NCBI GenBank assembly: GCA_017991935.1
Contig: JAGOPP010000009.1
Coordinates: 1 to 64,000 of the forward strand
Reading direction: 5' to 3'
Source: Oscillospiraceae bacterium
GTDB lineage: Bacteria; Bacillota; Clostridia; Oscillospirales; Ruminococcaceae
Length of the DNA stretch: 64,000 nucleotides
The position numbers and the translations under genes were made by a program. Positions 1-9,283 of this stretch are shown here, in pieces. Below the pieces are notes generated by a model. It saw only the letters and a list, made by a program, of their open reading frames with translations, ran no database searches and had not been told where the DNA came from. Each line of letters begins with the position of its first letter. The stretch's first letter is position 1.

Positions 1-1276
1 AAAAAAGATTTTTGCCGTTTCGGGAGAGCGCGCGGAAGACGGCGTCCTGCGCCGCGTTGATGTCCTGACATTCGTCCACGAGGATGTATTCGTAGCGGGC
101 GGAGATCTCCCGCGCCGCCGCGGTCGGCAGATAGCCGCCCATGCCGTCCCGCTCGGTCAGCAAGCCGAGCGTGAAGTGCTCAAGGTCGGCGTAGTCCAAG
201 AGCAGGTTCTCCCGCTTTTTGTCGGAATAGCGCCGGTCGAAATCCATCGTTAAGGAGAAAAGATCCCGGGCGAGCGGCGCGAGCAGGGCGACGTCCTCCC
301 GAAACTCCTTTTCCGACGCGAAAAGCTGCTTTTTGCCGAGGTCCGAGACCGTCTTTTTGTACCCGTCTCGGATCTCTTTCACCTTTGGGCCGAGCGCGCC
401 GCCGTAGCCGCGCAGCCCGCAGAGCCTCTGCCAGTTTACGGTTTGAAGCGCCGCGCGCAGCGCGTCCCAGCCGCCCCTTTCCGCGCAATCGCGGAGGCTC
501 TCCAAGGCCGCCGCGTCCGAGGCGAGCGCCGCGCCGTAGGCGGCGAGGACGTCCTCCTCCCGCCCCGCGAGCGAGAGGGCGTACTCCGCCTGCCGTTTGC
601 AGTCCCGGAGCGCCTCGCCCGCGTAGTCTAAAAGGATCTTTCCCCACGGGTGATTTTCGGGGAAAATATCCGCATCGTATAAATGACAGACCGAATCGAG
701 CCAGTTTTCGTAATGCGGCTGGGTGCGGAGCCAGTCGTAGAGGCTGAGGACGGTGTTCGCGAGGTCGGCGTCGTCCCGCCCGGCCCCCAGCGTCTCGCTG
801 AGGGCGAGAAAGCCCCCGTCCTTCGCCGCGTAGCGCTCCTCCATCACCTCGGCGAGCGCCTCGCTTTTGAGGATGCCGAGCTCCTTTTCGGACGCGACGC
901 GGCTCTGCGGCGAGATGCCCAGCGCGCTGAAATGCTCAAGCGCGAGGTCGAGGCAGAAGGCGTCGATCGTGCCGATCCGCATTTTTTCGAGCAGGATCTG
1001 CTGCCGCGCGAGCCGGACGTCCCCGGGCTTCCCCGCCAGTTTTTCGGAGAGGGCCTCGGTGATGCGGTTTTTCATCTCCGCGGCGGCGAGGCGCGTGAAG
1101 GTCATGACGAGGAAGCGGTCCGCGTCGACCGGGTTTTGCTCGTCGGTGAGCATGCGCAGCACGCGCTCGGTCAAAACGGCGGTCTTGCCGCTGCCGGCCG
1201 CGGCGGAGACAAGGAGCGTGCCGCCCCTCGCCTCGATCGCCGAGAGCTGCTCGGGGTTCCAGTTTCGCCCGCTCAT
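1..1276 (-). CDS. addA: AddA helicase-nuclease subunit A (N-terminal part, cut by window edge)
   Basis: The visible N-terminal ~425 residues belong to AddA, the 3'-5' helicase and nuclease subunit of AddAB, which resects double-strand breaks for RecA recombination in Firmicutes. Walker A (AAGSGKT) lies near residue 25, helicase motif Ia (MTFT) follows, and motif II (VDECQDIN) is near residue 395 at the window edge. The C-terminal helicase and nuclease domains lie outside the window. The ATG at 1274-1276 overlaps the addB stop as ATGA, so the two are translationally coupled. Family assignment is firm. Confidence 0.93.
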   Translation of the reverse strand, partial: MSGRNWNPEQLSAIEARGGTLLVSAAAGSGKTAVLTERVLRMLTDEQNPVDADRFLVMTFTRLAAAEMKNRITEALSEKLAGKPGDVRLARQQILLEKMRIGTIDAFCLDLALEHFSALGISPQSRVASEKELGILKSEALAEVMEERYAAKDGGFLALSETLGAGRDDADLANTVLSLYDWLRTQPHYENWLDSVCHLYDADIFPENHPWGKILLDYAGEALRDCKRQAEYALSLAGREEDVLAAYGAALASDAAALESLRDCAERGGWDALRAALQTVNWQRLCGLRGYGGALGPKVKEIRDGYKKTVSDLGKKQLFASEKEFREDVALLAPLARDLFSLTMDFDRRYSDKKRENLLLDYADLEHFTLGLLTERDGMGGYLPTAAAREISARYEYILVDECQDINAAQDAVFRALSRNGKNLF

Positions 1277-4200
1277 ACGCCCTCGCCCCCTTCGATGCCG
1301 TCAAAGAATTCTTGTTTCGTCAGCCTGCCGAGTTTTGAGCACGGCCCGTCCTCCGGCATCCGGCAGACGGACAAAAACCGGCAGCGCTCGCACTGCTTTT
1401 TGTCGTTTCGCGCGACTGGCAGGGCCTCGATCCTGCCCGCGCCGAGCTCCTGTGCCATCGAGACGAGCACCGAGGCGATGTGCCTTTCGATGGCGCCGAA
1501 CTGCTCCAAGGTCGCGAGATTCGCCGTGTCGCAGCCGTTATTTCTCATTTTGACGGGGATATATATCCCCGCGAGGCCCGGCTCCATCGCGTTGAGCACG
1601 GAGAGGTCGTCCAGCAGGAGGCCGTTCATCCGAAAGCGCGCGGCGGCGGTCTCCGAGCGCGGGTCCGCGGCCGCGCCGCGCTCGGCGGCGGGGGAGGCGT
1701 CCCTCGCCGGCATATAGAGGACGCCCGCGGGCGTGTGCCCGGCGAATTCGCTGCGCCCATCCTGCCAAATAGAGAATAAGTAAATCAGCATCTGCATGTT
1801 GAGGCCGTAATAGACATCCGAGAGATCAAAGGCCTTCGCCCCGGATTTGTAGTCCACCACCCGGGCATAGCGCTTGCCGTTCTTTTCGAGCACATCCACG
1901 CGGTCGATGCGCCCCTCCACGAGCACGTCGCGCCCGTCCGGTGTCCGCAGGCGCAGCGGCTCCACGCCCTCCTCCTCCGAGACGGGGACCTCGAAGCCCG
2001 CGGGCTCGAATTCGGACTGCCGGAATTCCTCGGCGATCCGCTCAAAGAGCCGCGCCAAGTGCCCCGCGAGGCGGGAATATAAGTAAAGAAAGCGCCCGGA
2101 TTTGTTCTCCTCGCCGCCGAGCACGCCGGAGAGGTATTCCTCCAAGAGCTTGAGCACGGCCGCGCGCCGCTCCTTTTCGGAGAGCTCGGCAAGCCCCCTG
2201 CCGCCGTAGGTTTGCAGCATGACCTGAAGGATGTAGTGGATCAGCGTGCCGGTGTCGAGCGGTGAAAGCTCCGCCTTTCTGCGCTCGCGCAGGCGCAGGC
2301 CGTTTTGCACAAAGAACGAAAACGGGCAGCTCTCGTAGGCCTCGATCTTCGAGGCGGAGAGGCGCAGCTTTTTGCCAAAGAGCGCGTCGGCGAGGCCCGG
2401 CTCCGTGATCGCGAAGCGCGAGGGGTCGACGCCGGACTTGAGCCGCTCGCATTTTTCCCGCCACTCCGGGCGGGCCGAGAGGAATTCCCGCAGGGCGGAG
2501 GCGTAGCCGCTCTCCCCGCCGGCCTCGGTCAGCGCGTCGAAGGCGCCCCGCTCCGTCCGCAGGAAGAAGGGCTTGCCGTAATCGGCGGCGGTCTTCGATT
2601 TTAGCCCCGGAAACAGGGAGGAGAGCCGCGCGAGGAACGGGGATTCCCCAAGCTCGTCGCCCTTGACGTCCCAGCGGCTGCGGCAGACGATGAGCTTCTC
2701 CGACGGCGCGGTGAACGCCGTGAACGCGTAGCTGCGCTCCTCGGCCAGCAAATCCTCCTCGGTGTCGGAGAGCTCGAAGCCGATCTCCGCGAGCTGTTTT
2801 TTTTCGGAGCTGCTGAAAAGGCCGCCGGAACCGACCGGCGCGGGGAAGACCCGGTCGTTGAGGCCGATCAAAAAAACGGCCTTGGAATCCACCGGGCGCA
2901 GGCGGTCCGCGGTGCCGATGGTCACGCTGTCGGCGGTCTGCGGCACCACGCCGAGATCCGCCGCGGTGACGGACATCGTGAAGAGCTTGGCCATCTTCGC
3001 GGGGCCGAGGGAGACGCCGCCGAGCCCGGCGTAGAAGCGGTCGAGCAGCGCGACGAGGGAATCCCAGAGCGTGGGCAGCTCGGCCGCGAGCCGCAGATTG
3101 CCCGCGGCCTCGTATGTTTCGCAGAGGCGGCGCAGCCCGTCGGGGACCCCGCAGGCCTCAAAAAAGCGGAAGAATTCGTCGCAGAAACGGCGCCCGTCGC
3201 AGCGGTCGAGGCCGTTTCGGAGCGCCTCGAGCGGCTCCATGACTTGCCGCCGCATGGCTTCGAGCCGCTCGAGCAGGGCGGCGTCGCCCTCGGCGGGCGG
3301 ATCGAAGCCGGAGGGGGAGGCGGTAAACGGCTGCAAAAAGAGCCTGCCGCGGACGCTCCAGATCTCGCAGTAATTTTCAAACTCGGCCACGTCCTCCTCG
3401 GAGAAGGGCAGAAGCCCGGTCTTCATCATGCGCAGCACCGGCGCGGCCTCGAAATTCCGCGTGCAGCATTCGAGCGCCGCGAGCGCGAAGGCGGTCGGCG
3501 GCAGGTCCGCGGCGTCGTCCCGGCGGTCGAGGAAGTAGGGGATGCCCGCCTTCCCGAAGGCGTCGGCGAGCGGATGCTCATAGGGTGAGAGGTCCCGCCC
3601 GATCACGCAGATGTCGCGGTAGCGGCAGCCCCGCTCGGCGAGCTCCCGGACGGAGGCGGCGACAAAGGAGGCCTCCTCGTAGGGGTTCGCGGCCTGATAG
3701 AGCTCCACCGCGCCGGAAAAATCCCCGGAAAACGGCACGGCGGCGGGCTTTAGGAAATACTCCGCCAGATGCCGCAGGGCCGGGGCGATCCCCTCGGGGG
3801 AGAAGCCCGCGTCCTCGACGTAGGTCTTGACCCCGGCGTCCTCGGCGGCGCGGTGGAGCCGGGCGGCCGTCTTTTGGCAGACCGCGAACGGGCCCACCCC
3901 GCCCAGACGGTCGAAGACCGTGTCGCAGCACAGCGACACCGTGACCTCGGGCGCCGCCTCCAGCATCAGGAGGACGAGGCGCGATTCCACGGCGCTGAAG
4001 CGGTTGAAGCTGTCGAAAAAGATTTTTTTGTCTTTAAAAAACGCCTTCGTCTCCAGCATCGCGGCCACGCGCGGCAGCTCGTCGAGCTCGTCCGCATAGC
4101 CCGCGCTCACCATCGCGCGGTAGACGGATAAAATTTTGGAGAGATCGGCGGCCTTTTCGCCCAAGACGGAGCCGGCGCAGTCCTCCGCGATTTGCTCGAG

Positions 4201-4596
4201 GTCGGCGCCGGAGACGCCGCTCTTGCGCAGTTCGCCGTCCGCCCGCACAAGTTCCTCGGCGAACGCCGCGTCCTTCGCGGATTTTGTGAAAAACCGCAGG
4301 TCGCTCCCGGTCTCGGAGAGGGCGGCGCTCATCAGCAGGAGCCTTCCGGTGTCGTCGATGTGGTCGCCCGCGAACCCGCCGTACCGGTGAAAGATCCGCT
4401 CGCAGAGCTTCGGAAAGCTCAGCACCTCGGCGAGGCTCCGCCTTTCGCCGCCGAGGAACGCGCCCAGCAGCTTTTCGCTCTCAAAAGAGAACTGCCGGGG
4501 CACGATCAGCAGAGCGCCCTCGCCCGCGTCGGCGATGCGGCCGTATAAAGCCCGCCTTCTGGCGCGGCTGTCGGGACCGATGATGAGTCGAAGCAT
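1273..4596 (-). CDS. addB: AddB helicase-nuclease subunit B
   Basis: A 1107-residue AddB partner of AddA, a normal family length. The C-terminal nuclease domain shows GRIDRVD followed by VVDYKSG, the PD-(D/E)xK signature. The Fe-S cluster cysteines are present as ESCPF upstream and C-x2-C-x5-C (CERCRFLSVC) near the C terminus, as in Bacillus AddB. The N terminus, where many AddB proteins carry a Walker A motif, reads IIGPDSRARRR and lacks the GxGKT lysine, so nucleotide binding here is doubtful. A GGAAAGGGGG-type ribosome site precedes the ATG. It is the first gene of the addBA operon. Confidence 0.95.
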   Translation of the reverse strand: MLRLIIGPDSRARRRALYGRIADAGEGALLIVPRQFSFESEKLLGAFLGGERRSLAEVLSFPKLCERIFHRYGGFAGDHIDDTGRLLLMSAALSETGSDLRFFTKSAKDAAFAEELVRADGELRKSGVSGADLEQIAEDCAGSVLGEKAADLSKILSVYRAMVSAGYADELDELPRVAAMLETKAFFKDKKIFFDSFNRFSAVESRLVLLMLEAAPEVTVSLCCDTVFDRLGGVGPFAVCQKTAARLHRAAEDAGVKTYVEDAGFSPEGIAPALRHLAEYFLKPAAVPFSGDFSGAVELYQAANPYEEASFVAASVRELAERGCRYRDICVIGRDLSPYEHPLADAFGKAGIPYFLDRRDDAADLPPTAFALAALECCTRNFEAAPVLRMMKTGLLPFSEEDVAEFENYCEIWSVRGRLFLQPFTASPSGFDPPAEGDAALLERLEAMRRQVMEPLEALRNGLDRCDGRRFCDEFFRFFEACGVPDGLRRLCETYEAAGNLRLAAELPTLWDSLVALLDRFYAGLGGVSLGPAKMAKLFTMSVTAADLGVVPQTADSVTIGTADRLRPVDSKAVFLIGLNDRVFPAPVGSGGLFSSSEKKQLAEIGFELSDTEEDLLAEERSYAFTAFTAPSEKLIVCRSRWDVKGDELGESPFLARLSSLFPGLKSKTAADYGKPFFLRTERGAFDALTEAGGESGYASALREFLSARPEWREKCERLKSGVDPSRFAITEPGLADALFGKKLRLSASKIEAYESCPFSFFVQNGLRLRERRKAELSPLDTGTLIHYILQVMLQTYGGRGLAELSEKERRAAVLKLLEEYLSGVLGGEENKSGRFLYLYSRLAGHLARLFERIAEEFRQSEFEPAGFEVPVSEEEGVEPLRLRTPDGRDVLVEGRIDRVDVLEKNGKRYARVVDYKSGAKAFDLSDVYYGLNMQMLIYLFSIWQDGRSEFAGHTPAGVLYMPARDASPAAERGAAADPRSETAAARFRMNGLLLDDLSVLNAMEPGLAGIYIPVKMRNNGCDTANLATLEQFGAIERHIASVLVSMAQELGAGRIEALPVARNDKKQCERCRFLSVCRMPEDGPCSKLGRLTKQEFFDGIEGGEGV

Positions 4597-4804
4597 GTCG
4601 GGGCCCCCTTTCCGTTACGCTTCCATTTTATCACAGCGCGCGAAAGAAAAAAAGTTCCACGGCGCTTTCTCTATGACAAAATCGTCCCATCGGGGGCGGG
4701 AGGGATTTTTATGAAAGGGCGGCCCGGCATTGCGGGGTACTCAGGGCGGCGGGGCGCGACGGCCCGCGGTTTTTCCGGCGAAGCGGGCGCGAAAAAATAA
4801 AAAA

Positions 4805-4838
4805 GGCGGCGTCCCCTTTTTTAAGGGGAACGCCGCCC
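4805..4838 (-). terminator. Rho-independent terminator of the LytM gene
   Basis: Read on the minus strand, a GGCGGCGTTCCCCTT stem pairs across a short loop with AAGGGGACGCCGCC and is followed by a T-rich tract, 18 bp past the stop of the LytM gene. Confidence 0.85.
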
Positions 4839-4856
4839 GCCATGGAGAGAATCCGG

Positions 4857-5636
4857 TTATTTCATGCCCATGAGCTGCAGCGGGTCCGCGTAGGCGTCGC
4901 CCTGCTTCATGACGAAGTGCAGGTGGCTGTCCTCGCCGACCTCCGCAAGGTTCGTCTCGCCCAGCGTGCCCAACACGTCGCCGCGGGAGACGGCGTCTCC
5001 CTCTTTGACTTTGATCGTATCCTGCGCGAGGCCGCAGTAGAGAGAGATGATGCCGTCCTTGTGCTCGATTTGGACGCACTCGCCCCACATCGGGTCGTTC
5101 CAGATGCGGGCAATGGTGCCGTTCGCGCAGGCGTGGATGTCGGAGCCGATCTCGGCGGCGATGTCGACGCCGTTATGGGTGCGCCATTCGTTGAGCGTCT
5201 CGTTCTTGACCAGTTCGCCGTTGCTGAAATCGTTGATGACGTCGCCCTCCACCGGCAGCGACCAAGTCGTCTTGCCGCTGAAAAGGCCGGCCTCCTCGGT
5301 GGGGGTCTGCTGGATCTCCTCCTCGACGGCGTCCGCCGCTTCGGCCGGGTTCTCCTCGGCGTTCACGGGGACGTCCGGCTGCTCCGCCTCGACCGGGACC
5401 TCGACGGGCTCGTGCGGCGGGGCGTAATCCTCTCCGGCGTCCACCTCTTCGAAGCCGTGAGACTCCACGGTCTCTTCAATCGGAATGTTCTCTTTCTCTT
5501 TGGCGGAGTTCAAGCTGCGGTCCACCGAGATCCACGCCGCGGCCGCCGCTCCCAGCAGGCAGACCGCCAAGGCCGCATAAAATCCTTTTCCAGCAATAAA
5601 ACGGGTGCCCCCGTTTCCTCCTGAATCATTCTTCAT
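4857..5636 (-). CDS. SpoIIQ-like LytM/M23 domain membrane protein
   Basis: A 259-residue protein with a short cytoplasmic N terminus, one membrane segment near residues 20-37 (FYAALAVCLLGAAAAAW), an acidic low-complexity linker, and a C-terminal M23/LytM domain. The domain keeps HNGVD and HLHF metal ligands, but the usual Y-x-H-L catalytic histidine reads YCGL, so peptidase activity is doubtful. Single-pass LytM proteins of this build resemble SpoIIQ, the forespore half of the SpoIIQ-SpoIIIAH channel, whose Bacillus form is also degenerate. The start at 5636 is chosen because AAAGGTGGT lies 6-7 nt upstream; a longer in-frame ORF exists without support. SpoIIQ identity is an inference from architecture. 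Confidence 0.72.
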   Translation of the reverse strand: MKNDSGGNGGTRFIAGKGFYAALAVCLLGAAAAAWISVDRSLNSAKEKENIPIEETVESHGFEEVDAGEDYAPPHEPVEVPVEAEQPDVPVNAEENPAEAADAVEEEIQQTPTEEAGLFSGKTTWSLPVEGDVINDFSNGELVKNETLNEWRTHNGVDIAAEIGSDIHACANGTIARIWNDPMWGECVQIEHKDGIISLYCGLAQDTIKVKEGDAVSRGDVLGTLGETNLAEVGEDSHLHFVMKQGDAYADPLQLMGMK

Positions 5637-5707
5637 ATTTTTGACCACCTTTTTTGAAACTCGTTTATCCGTATTTTGCACGAAGCCGGCGGGGAATATA
5701 CAAAAAA

Positions 5708-5729
5708 AGAGAGGCATGTGCGCCTCTCT
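5708..5729 (-). terminator. Terminator of the hypoxanthine-DNA glycosylase gene
   Basis: AGAGAGGC and GCCTCTCT form an 8-bp stem with a 6-nt loop. On the minus strand it is followed by a run of seven T, about 40 bp past the stop at 5770. Confidence 0.85.
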
Positions 5730-5769
5730 TTCTGCCGAAAAAATAATCAAATTTTTTCCGAGCCTATTA

Positions 5770-6270
5770 TTATAGGTAATCCGTCATTTTTCTATAAATT
5801 TCGATCAAATCGGACAGCGGGGTCCTCGCGTTCGCGGGGCTGGTGGAGGGGAGGCAAAACTCCGGCGCGGGGTATTTCCCGGCGTGAAATTTCTGATAAA
5901 ACCGGTGGGCGGCCGATCCGGTCGTGAATACGGCGCGGATTTGCGCGGTATCAAAGATCAGGGAGAGATCGTTCGGCTCCGGGTTTCGGATGGTGGAGTC
6001 CCCGGCGCCCTCAATCTCGCAGGCGGAGAGCGTGTCCCAGAGGGCGATCCGGTGCCGCAGGACGAAGGCCGCCTTCTCTTCCGGCAGGCGCGGCTCTGCC
6101 TCGCCGAAGAGCGCCGCCATCACCGGCCAGAAGCGGTTCTGCGGGTGGGAATAATAGAACCCCCGCGCGCGGCTCGCGGGCGACGGCATCGTCCCGAGCA
6201 CGAGCACGGCGCTCTTTTCGTCATAAACCGGCGGCAGCTCGTGCGTCACACGCTCCGAAGCGGCGCTCAA
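5770..6270 (-). CDS. DNA-deoxyinosine (hypoxanthine) glycosylase, UDG superfamily family 6
   Basis: A 166-residue monofunctional glycosylase expected to remove deaminated adenine (hypoxanthine) from DNA. The N-terminal motif LGTMPSPASRARGFYY with following HPQNRFW, and the C-terminal LPSTSPAN, match the hypoxanthine-DNA glycosylase branch. Translation begins at TTG (6268-6270) with AAAGGGGG eight bases upstream. It is a single-gene unit with its own promoter and terminator. Uracil activity cannot be excluded from sequence. Confidence 0.85.
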   Translation of the reverse strand: MSAASERVTHELPPVYDEKSAVLVLGTMPSPASRARGFYYSHPQNRFWPVMAALFGEAEPRLPEEKAAFVLRHRIALWDTLSACEIEGAGDSTIRNPEPNDLSLIFDTAQIRAVFTTGSAAHRFYQKFHAGKYPAPEFCLPSTSPANARTPLSDLIEIYRKMTDYL

Positions 6271-6313
6271 AACGGTTTCCCCCTTTCAAAAACGCGGACT
6301 TTTTATCAAAAAG

Positions 6314-6342
6314 AGTATACCCCGAAACACGCGAAATGAAAA
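6314..6342 (-). promoter_or_regulatory. Promoter of the glycosylase gene
   Basis: On the minus strand, TTTTCA (6342-6337), a 17-bp spacer and TATACT (6319-6314) lie about 45 bp upstream of the TTG start. The -35 is weak and the -10 good. Confidence 0.5.
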
Positions 6343-6361
6343 GCCCGGAGACGTTCCGGGC
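6343..6361 (-). terminator. Second hairpin downstream of cysS
   Basis: GCCCGGA and TCCGGGC form a 7-bp stem, followed by TTTTCATTT on the minus strand. It lies between the main cysS terminator and the glycosylase promoter and may stop read-through. Confidence 0.5.
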
Positions 6362-6492
6362 AAAAAAAGGATGCGGCGCCGCGCCGGGGGCGCGCCGAAA
6401 CCCCGCCCCGCGCGGCGGCAAATCCGGGCGGCGCGGAGAGACGAAAAACCGGCCGCCGCTTTCGCGCCCGGCAAAAATAAAATGAAAAAAGA

Positions 6493-6540
6493 GACCCCGC
6501 CCCACGCGGCGGCGGTTTTTCTGCGGCCCGGGGCGGGATC
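6493..6540 (-). terminator. cysS operon terminator
   Basis: On the minus strand a GATCCCGCCCC arm pairs with GGGGCGGGGTC across a long GC-rich loop and is followed by TTTTTTCATTT, 28 bp beyond the cysS stop. Confidence 0.7.
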
Positions 6541-6567
6541 GTTCGTTTTATTTTTGGGAGGCGGCGC

Positions 6568-7965
6568 TCAGGCGCGTCTCCATTTGACGCCCTGCGGCGT
6601 GTCCTCCAAGAGGATGCCCTCGGCCTTGAGCTCGTCGCGGACGCGGTCGGACTCGGCCCAGTTTTTCGCCTTCCGCGCGGCCTCGCGGGCGGCGATCTTC
6701 GCCTCGATCTCCGCGTCGAGAGCCTCGGTTTTGCGGTTGTAGAGGATGCCGAGCACGCCGGTCAGCGTGTCGAAGCGCCCCGCCGCCTCCGCGAGCGCCG
6801 CCTTGGAGCGCGGGACGGTGAGGAAGCTGTTGATGTCCTTCGCGAGGTCGAAGACCGCGGCCACGGCGTCGGCGGTGTTGAGGTCGTCGTCCATGGCGTC
6901 GTCGAAGGCCCTTTGCCTTGCTTCGAGGGAGGCGAGGAACTCCTCCTCGCCCGCGGTTTTCTCGTCGAGCCCGTTTTGCAGGGCGAAGTCGAGGTTGCCG
7001 CGGCAGGTATAGAGCCGCTCGAGCGCCGCCTTGCAGGAGGCGATGACCGCGAGCGTGTAGTTGAGCGGCATGCGGTAGTGGGCTTGGATCATCATGAATT
7101 TGATCGGCTCGTAGCCGAATTTCTCCGCCACCTCGCGCACGGTAAAAAAGTTACCGAGGCTCTTCGACATCTTGACGTTGTCGACGTTGATGTAGCCGTT
7201 GTGCATCCAGTAGCGGACGTAGGGCTTGCCGGAGAAGCACTCGCCCTGCGCGATCTCGTTCTCGTGGTGGGGGAAGATCAGGTCCTGCCCGCCGCAGTGG
7301 ATGTCGATGGTCTCGCCGAGGAATTTGCGGATCATGGCCGTGCATTCGATATGCCAGCCCGGGCGGCCCTCCCCCCAAGGGGAGCTCCAGCTGGGCTCGT
7401 CCGGTTTTGCCCCTTTCCAAAGGCAGAAATCGAGCGGGTCCTCTTTTTCCCCGTCCACGTCGATGCGCGCGCCGGATTCGAGATCGTCGACCGATTGGCC
7501 GGAGAGCCCGCCGTAGTTCCCGAATTTCCGCGTGCGAAAATAGACGCTGCCGCCCGGGAGCGCGTAGGCGTAACCCTTCTCCACAAGCCCCTCGATGATT
7601 TGCAGGATTTCCGGCACCGTCTCGGTGGCCCTCGGGTGGATCGTCGCCGGGGGCACGCCGAGGCCCGCGGCGTCGGTCTGGTACTCGCGGATGTAACGAT
7701 CCGAGAGCTCCTTGACCGTCGTGTTTTCCTCGGCGGCGCGGCGGATCAGCTTGTCGTCGATGTCCGTGAAATTCTGGACGAAGACGACTTTATTCCCCTT
7801 ATATTCCAGATAGCGGCGCAGCACGTCGAAGATGCAGATCGGGCGCGCGTTGCCGATGTGGATGAGGTTGTACACCGTCGGCCCGCAGGCGTAGATTTTA
7901 TATTCCCCGGGAGAAAGAGGGACAAGCTCCTCTTTCTGCCGGGTCATCGTGTTGTAAACTCTCAT
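6568..7965 (-). CDS. cysS: Cysteinyl-tRNA synthetase
   Basis: A 465-residue class I aminoacyl-tRNA synthetase charging tRNA-Cys. The ATP-binding HIGH motif is HIGN within [10 protein letters not shown]. The second signature is KMSKS ([10 protein letters not shown]). The zinc-site cysteine and histidine contexts [16 protein letters not shown] and PHHENEIAQ are present. Its ATG overlaps the cysE stop as ATGA, so the two are coupled. The operon is preceded by a T-box with a TGC specifier, so charging of tRNA-Cys should control its own synthetase and cysteine precursor synthesis. Confidence 0.97.
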   Translation of the reverse strand: MRVYNTMTRQKEELVPLSPGEYKIYACGPTVYNLIHIGNARPICIFDVLRRYLEYKGNKVVFVQNFTDIDDKLIRRAAEENTTVKELSDRYIREYQTDAAGLGVPPATIHPRATETVPEILQIIEGLVEKGYAYALPGGSVYFRTRKFGNYGGLSGQSVDDLESGARIDVDGEKEDPLDFCLWKGAKPDEPSWSSPWGEGRPGWHIECTAMIRKFLGETIDIHCGGQDLIFPHHENEIAQGECFSGKPYVRYWMHNGYINVDNVKMSKSLGNFFTVREVAEKFGYEPIKFMMIQAHYRMPLNYTLAVIASCKAALERLYTCRGNLDFALQNGLDEKTAGEEEFLASLEARQRAFDDAMDDDLNTADAVAAVFDLAKDINSFLTVPRSKAALAEAAGRFDTLTGVLGILYNRKTEALDAEIEAKIAAREAARKAKNWAESDRVRDELKAEGILLEDTPQGVKWRRA

Positions 7966-8705
7966 GGATTTTCCTCCGTCTGCGCGTCGTTTTCCGCCGC
8001 CGCGCAGCAGGCGGGGGCGTCCGCGCAGGCCTGCGCCGCGTCGTCTGCGATCTCCGCGTCCGCCGCGGGCTCCTTTTTCACGCAGGAGCCGATCTCTCGA
8101 TCAAGCCGCTCGATCTCGGCGCGGAGCCGGCAGAATTCCTGCGCGATCGGGTCCGGCAGGTGGATCTGATCGAGCTGCTCCGTCTTCATGCCGTGGATGC
8201 GCACGACTCTGGCCGGCACGCCCACCGCGGTCGCGCCCTCGGGAATCGGCCCGAGCACCACCGCGTTGGCCGCGATCTTCGCGCCGTCGCCGACCGTGAA
8301 GGGGCCGAGCACCTTCGCGCCGCAGCCGATCAGGACGTCCTTGCCGAGCGTCGGGTGGCGCTTGCCGGTGTCCTTGCCGGTGCCGCCGAGGGTGACGCCC
8401 TGATAGATCGTGCATCCGTCGCCGACCTCGGCCGTCTCGCCGATGACGACGCCCGCGCCGTGGTCGATCAGGATGCCGCGCCCCAGCTTCGCGCCCGGGT
8501 GGATCTCGATGCCGGTCGTGTGGCGCACCATCTGGGAGAGCGCCCTCGCGAGGAAGAAATACTTATGCTGATAGAGCCAGTAGGCCGGCCGGTGCCACAT
8601 GATCGCGTGGAGCCCGGAGTAGAGCAGCAATACCTCAAGGCTGTTTCTCGCCGCCGGGTCCCTCTCTTTTACCGCGCGGATATCCGCTTTCAGATTGTCA
8701 AACAT
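7962..8705 (-). CDS. cysE: Serine O-acetyltransferase
   Basis: A 247-residue enzyme making O-acetylserine from serine and acetyl-CoA, the cysteine precursor. It carries the left-handed beta-helix hexapeptide repeats of the family ([19 protein letters not shown], then [12 protein letters not shown] and [14 protein letters not shown]) with the catalytic His in the DHG context. After residue ~175 there is a coiled region and a Cys- and Ala-rich tail unlike the core family. The start is supported by AAAGGAGC upstream. It is the first gene of the T-box operon with cysS. Confidence 0.93.
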   Translation of the reverse strand: MFDNLKADIRAVKERDPAARNSLEVLLLYSGLHAIMWHRPAYWLYQHKYFFLARALSQMVRHTTGIEIHPGAKLGRGILIDHGAGVVIGETAEVGDGCTIYQGVTLGGTGKDTGKRHPTLGKDVLIGCGAKVLGPFTVGDGAKIAANAVVLGPIPEGATAVGVPARVVRIHGMKTEQLDQIHLPDPIAQEFCRLRAEIERLDREIGSCVKKEPAADAEIADDAAQACADAPACCAAAENDAQTEENP

Positions 8706-8744
8706 TTGCGCGCACGCTCCTTTCGGCTATAAACGATTCAAAAA

Positions 8745-9034
8745 AAAATAAAAAAAGCCTCCGCCGCAGATTCTGCGACGGAGGCGGCAAAACTACCGCG
8801 GTTCCACTCCGGCTTCTCACTCGACCCGTCCCGATCAGGACGCCGTTCTGTAACGGGAACCCCCGCAGTCGGATACTCCCGCTCCCCTGCAATAAGAGAA
8901 AGCGGTTTCCCCTTCCGTGCTTCCGGGTGCATTTCGCCGCTCCTTCGCGAAACCCGCTTCCAGCTTGGCGCGGGCTCTCTCTGGCGCGCCGGCAAACGGC
9001 TACTTCTCCCGGTCGGACGCATTTTGATGATGTT
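8745..9034 (-). ncRNA. Cysteine T-box riboswitch leader
   Basis: On the minus strand the leader shows an AGAGA motif (about 8978-8974), a GAAATGCACC specifier loop with TGC (Cys) around 8933-8931, and the T-box core GAGTGGAACCGCGG (8809-8796). It ends in a strong terminator: GCCTCCGTCGCAG pairs with CTGCGGCGGAGGC (8784-8757), then a T-run. The TGC codon matches the downstream cysE-cysS genes. Known T-boxes read uncharged tRNA and switch to antitermination through the T-box sequence. The 5' end is inferred from the promoter. Confidence 0.95.
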
Positions 9035-9040
9035 GAAATG

Positions 9041-9070
9041 AATATACCACAGTATACGCGCGAATGTCAA
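9041..9070 (-). promoter_or_regulatory. Promoter of the T-box cysE-cysS operon
   Basis: A perfect -35 TTGACA (9070-9065), 18-bp spacer and TATATT -10 (9046-9041) on the minus strand lie just upstream of the leader. Confidence 0.85.
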
Positions 9071-9283
9071 TCCCGGACCCATTTTTTCCAAAACGGGCGG
9101 GCCGCCGGCGCCGTGGCGGACGATTTTCTGAACGATCGCGGGGCCGCCTTTTTATTCTGCATCGAATATGGCAAGAAAATGGGAAAGCGCAAGTTTCCTT
9201 GAATTTCCGAAATCCTCTTCCTTTCAGAAAAAATTCGTGATAGAATCAGATCTGTACGTTTTTTTCGCGGGAAAGGGAGTCCA

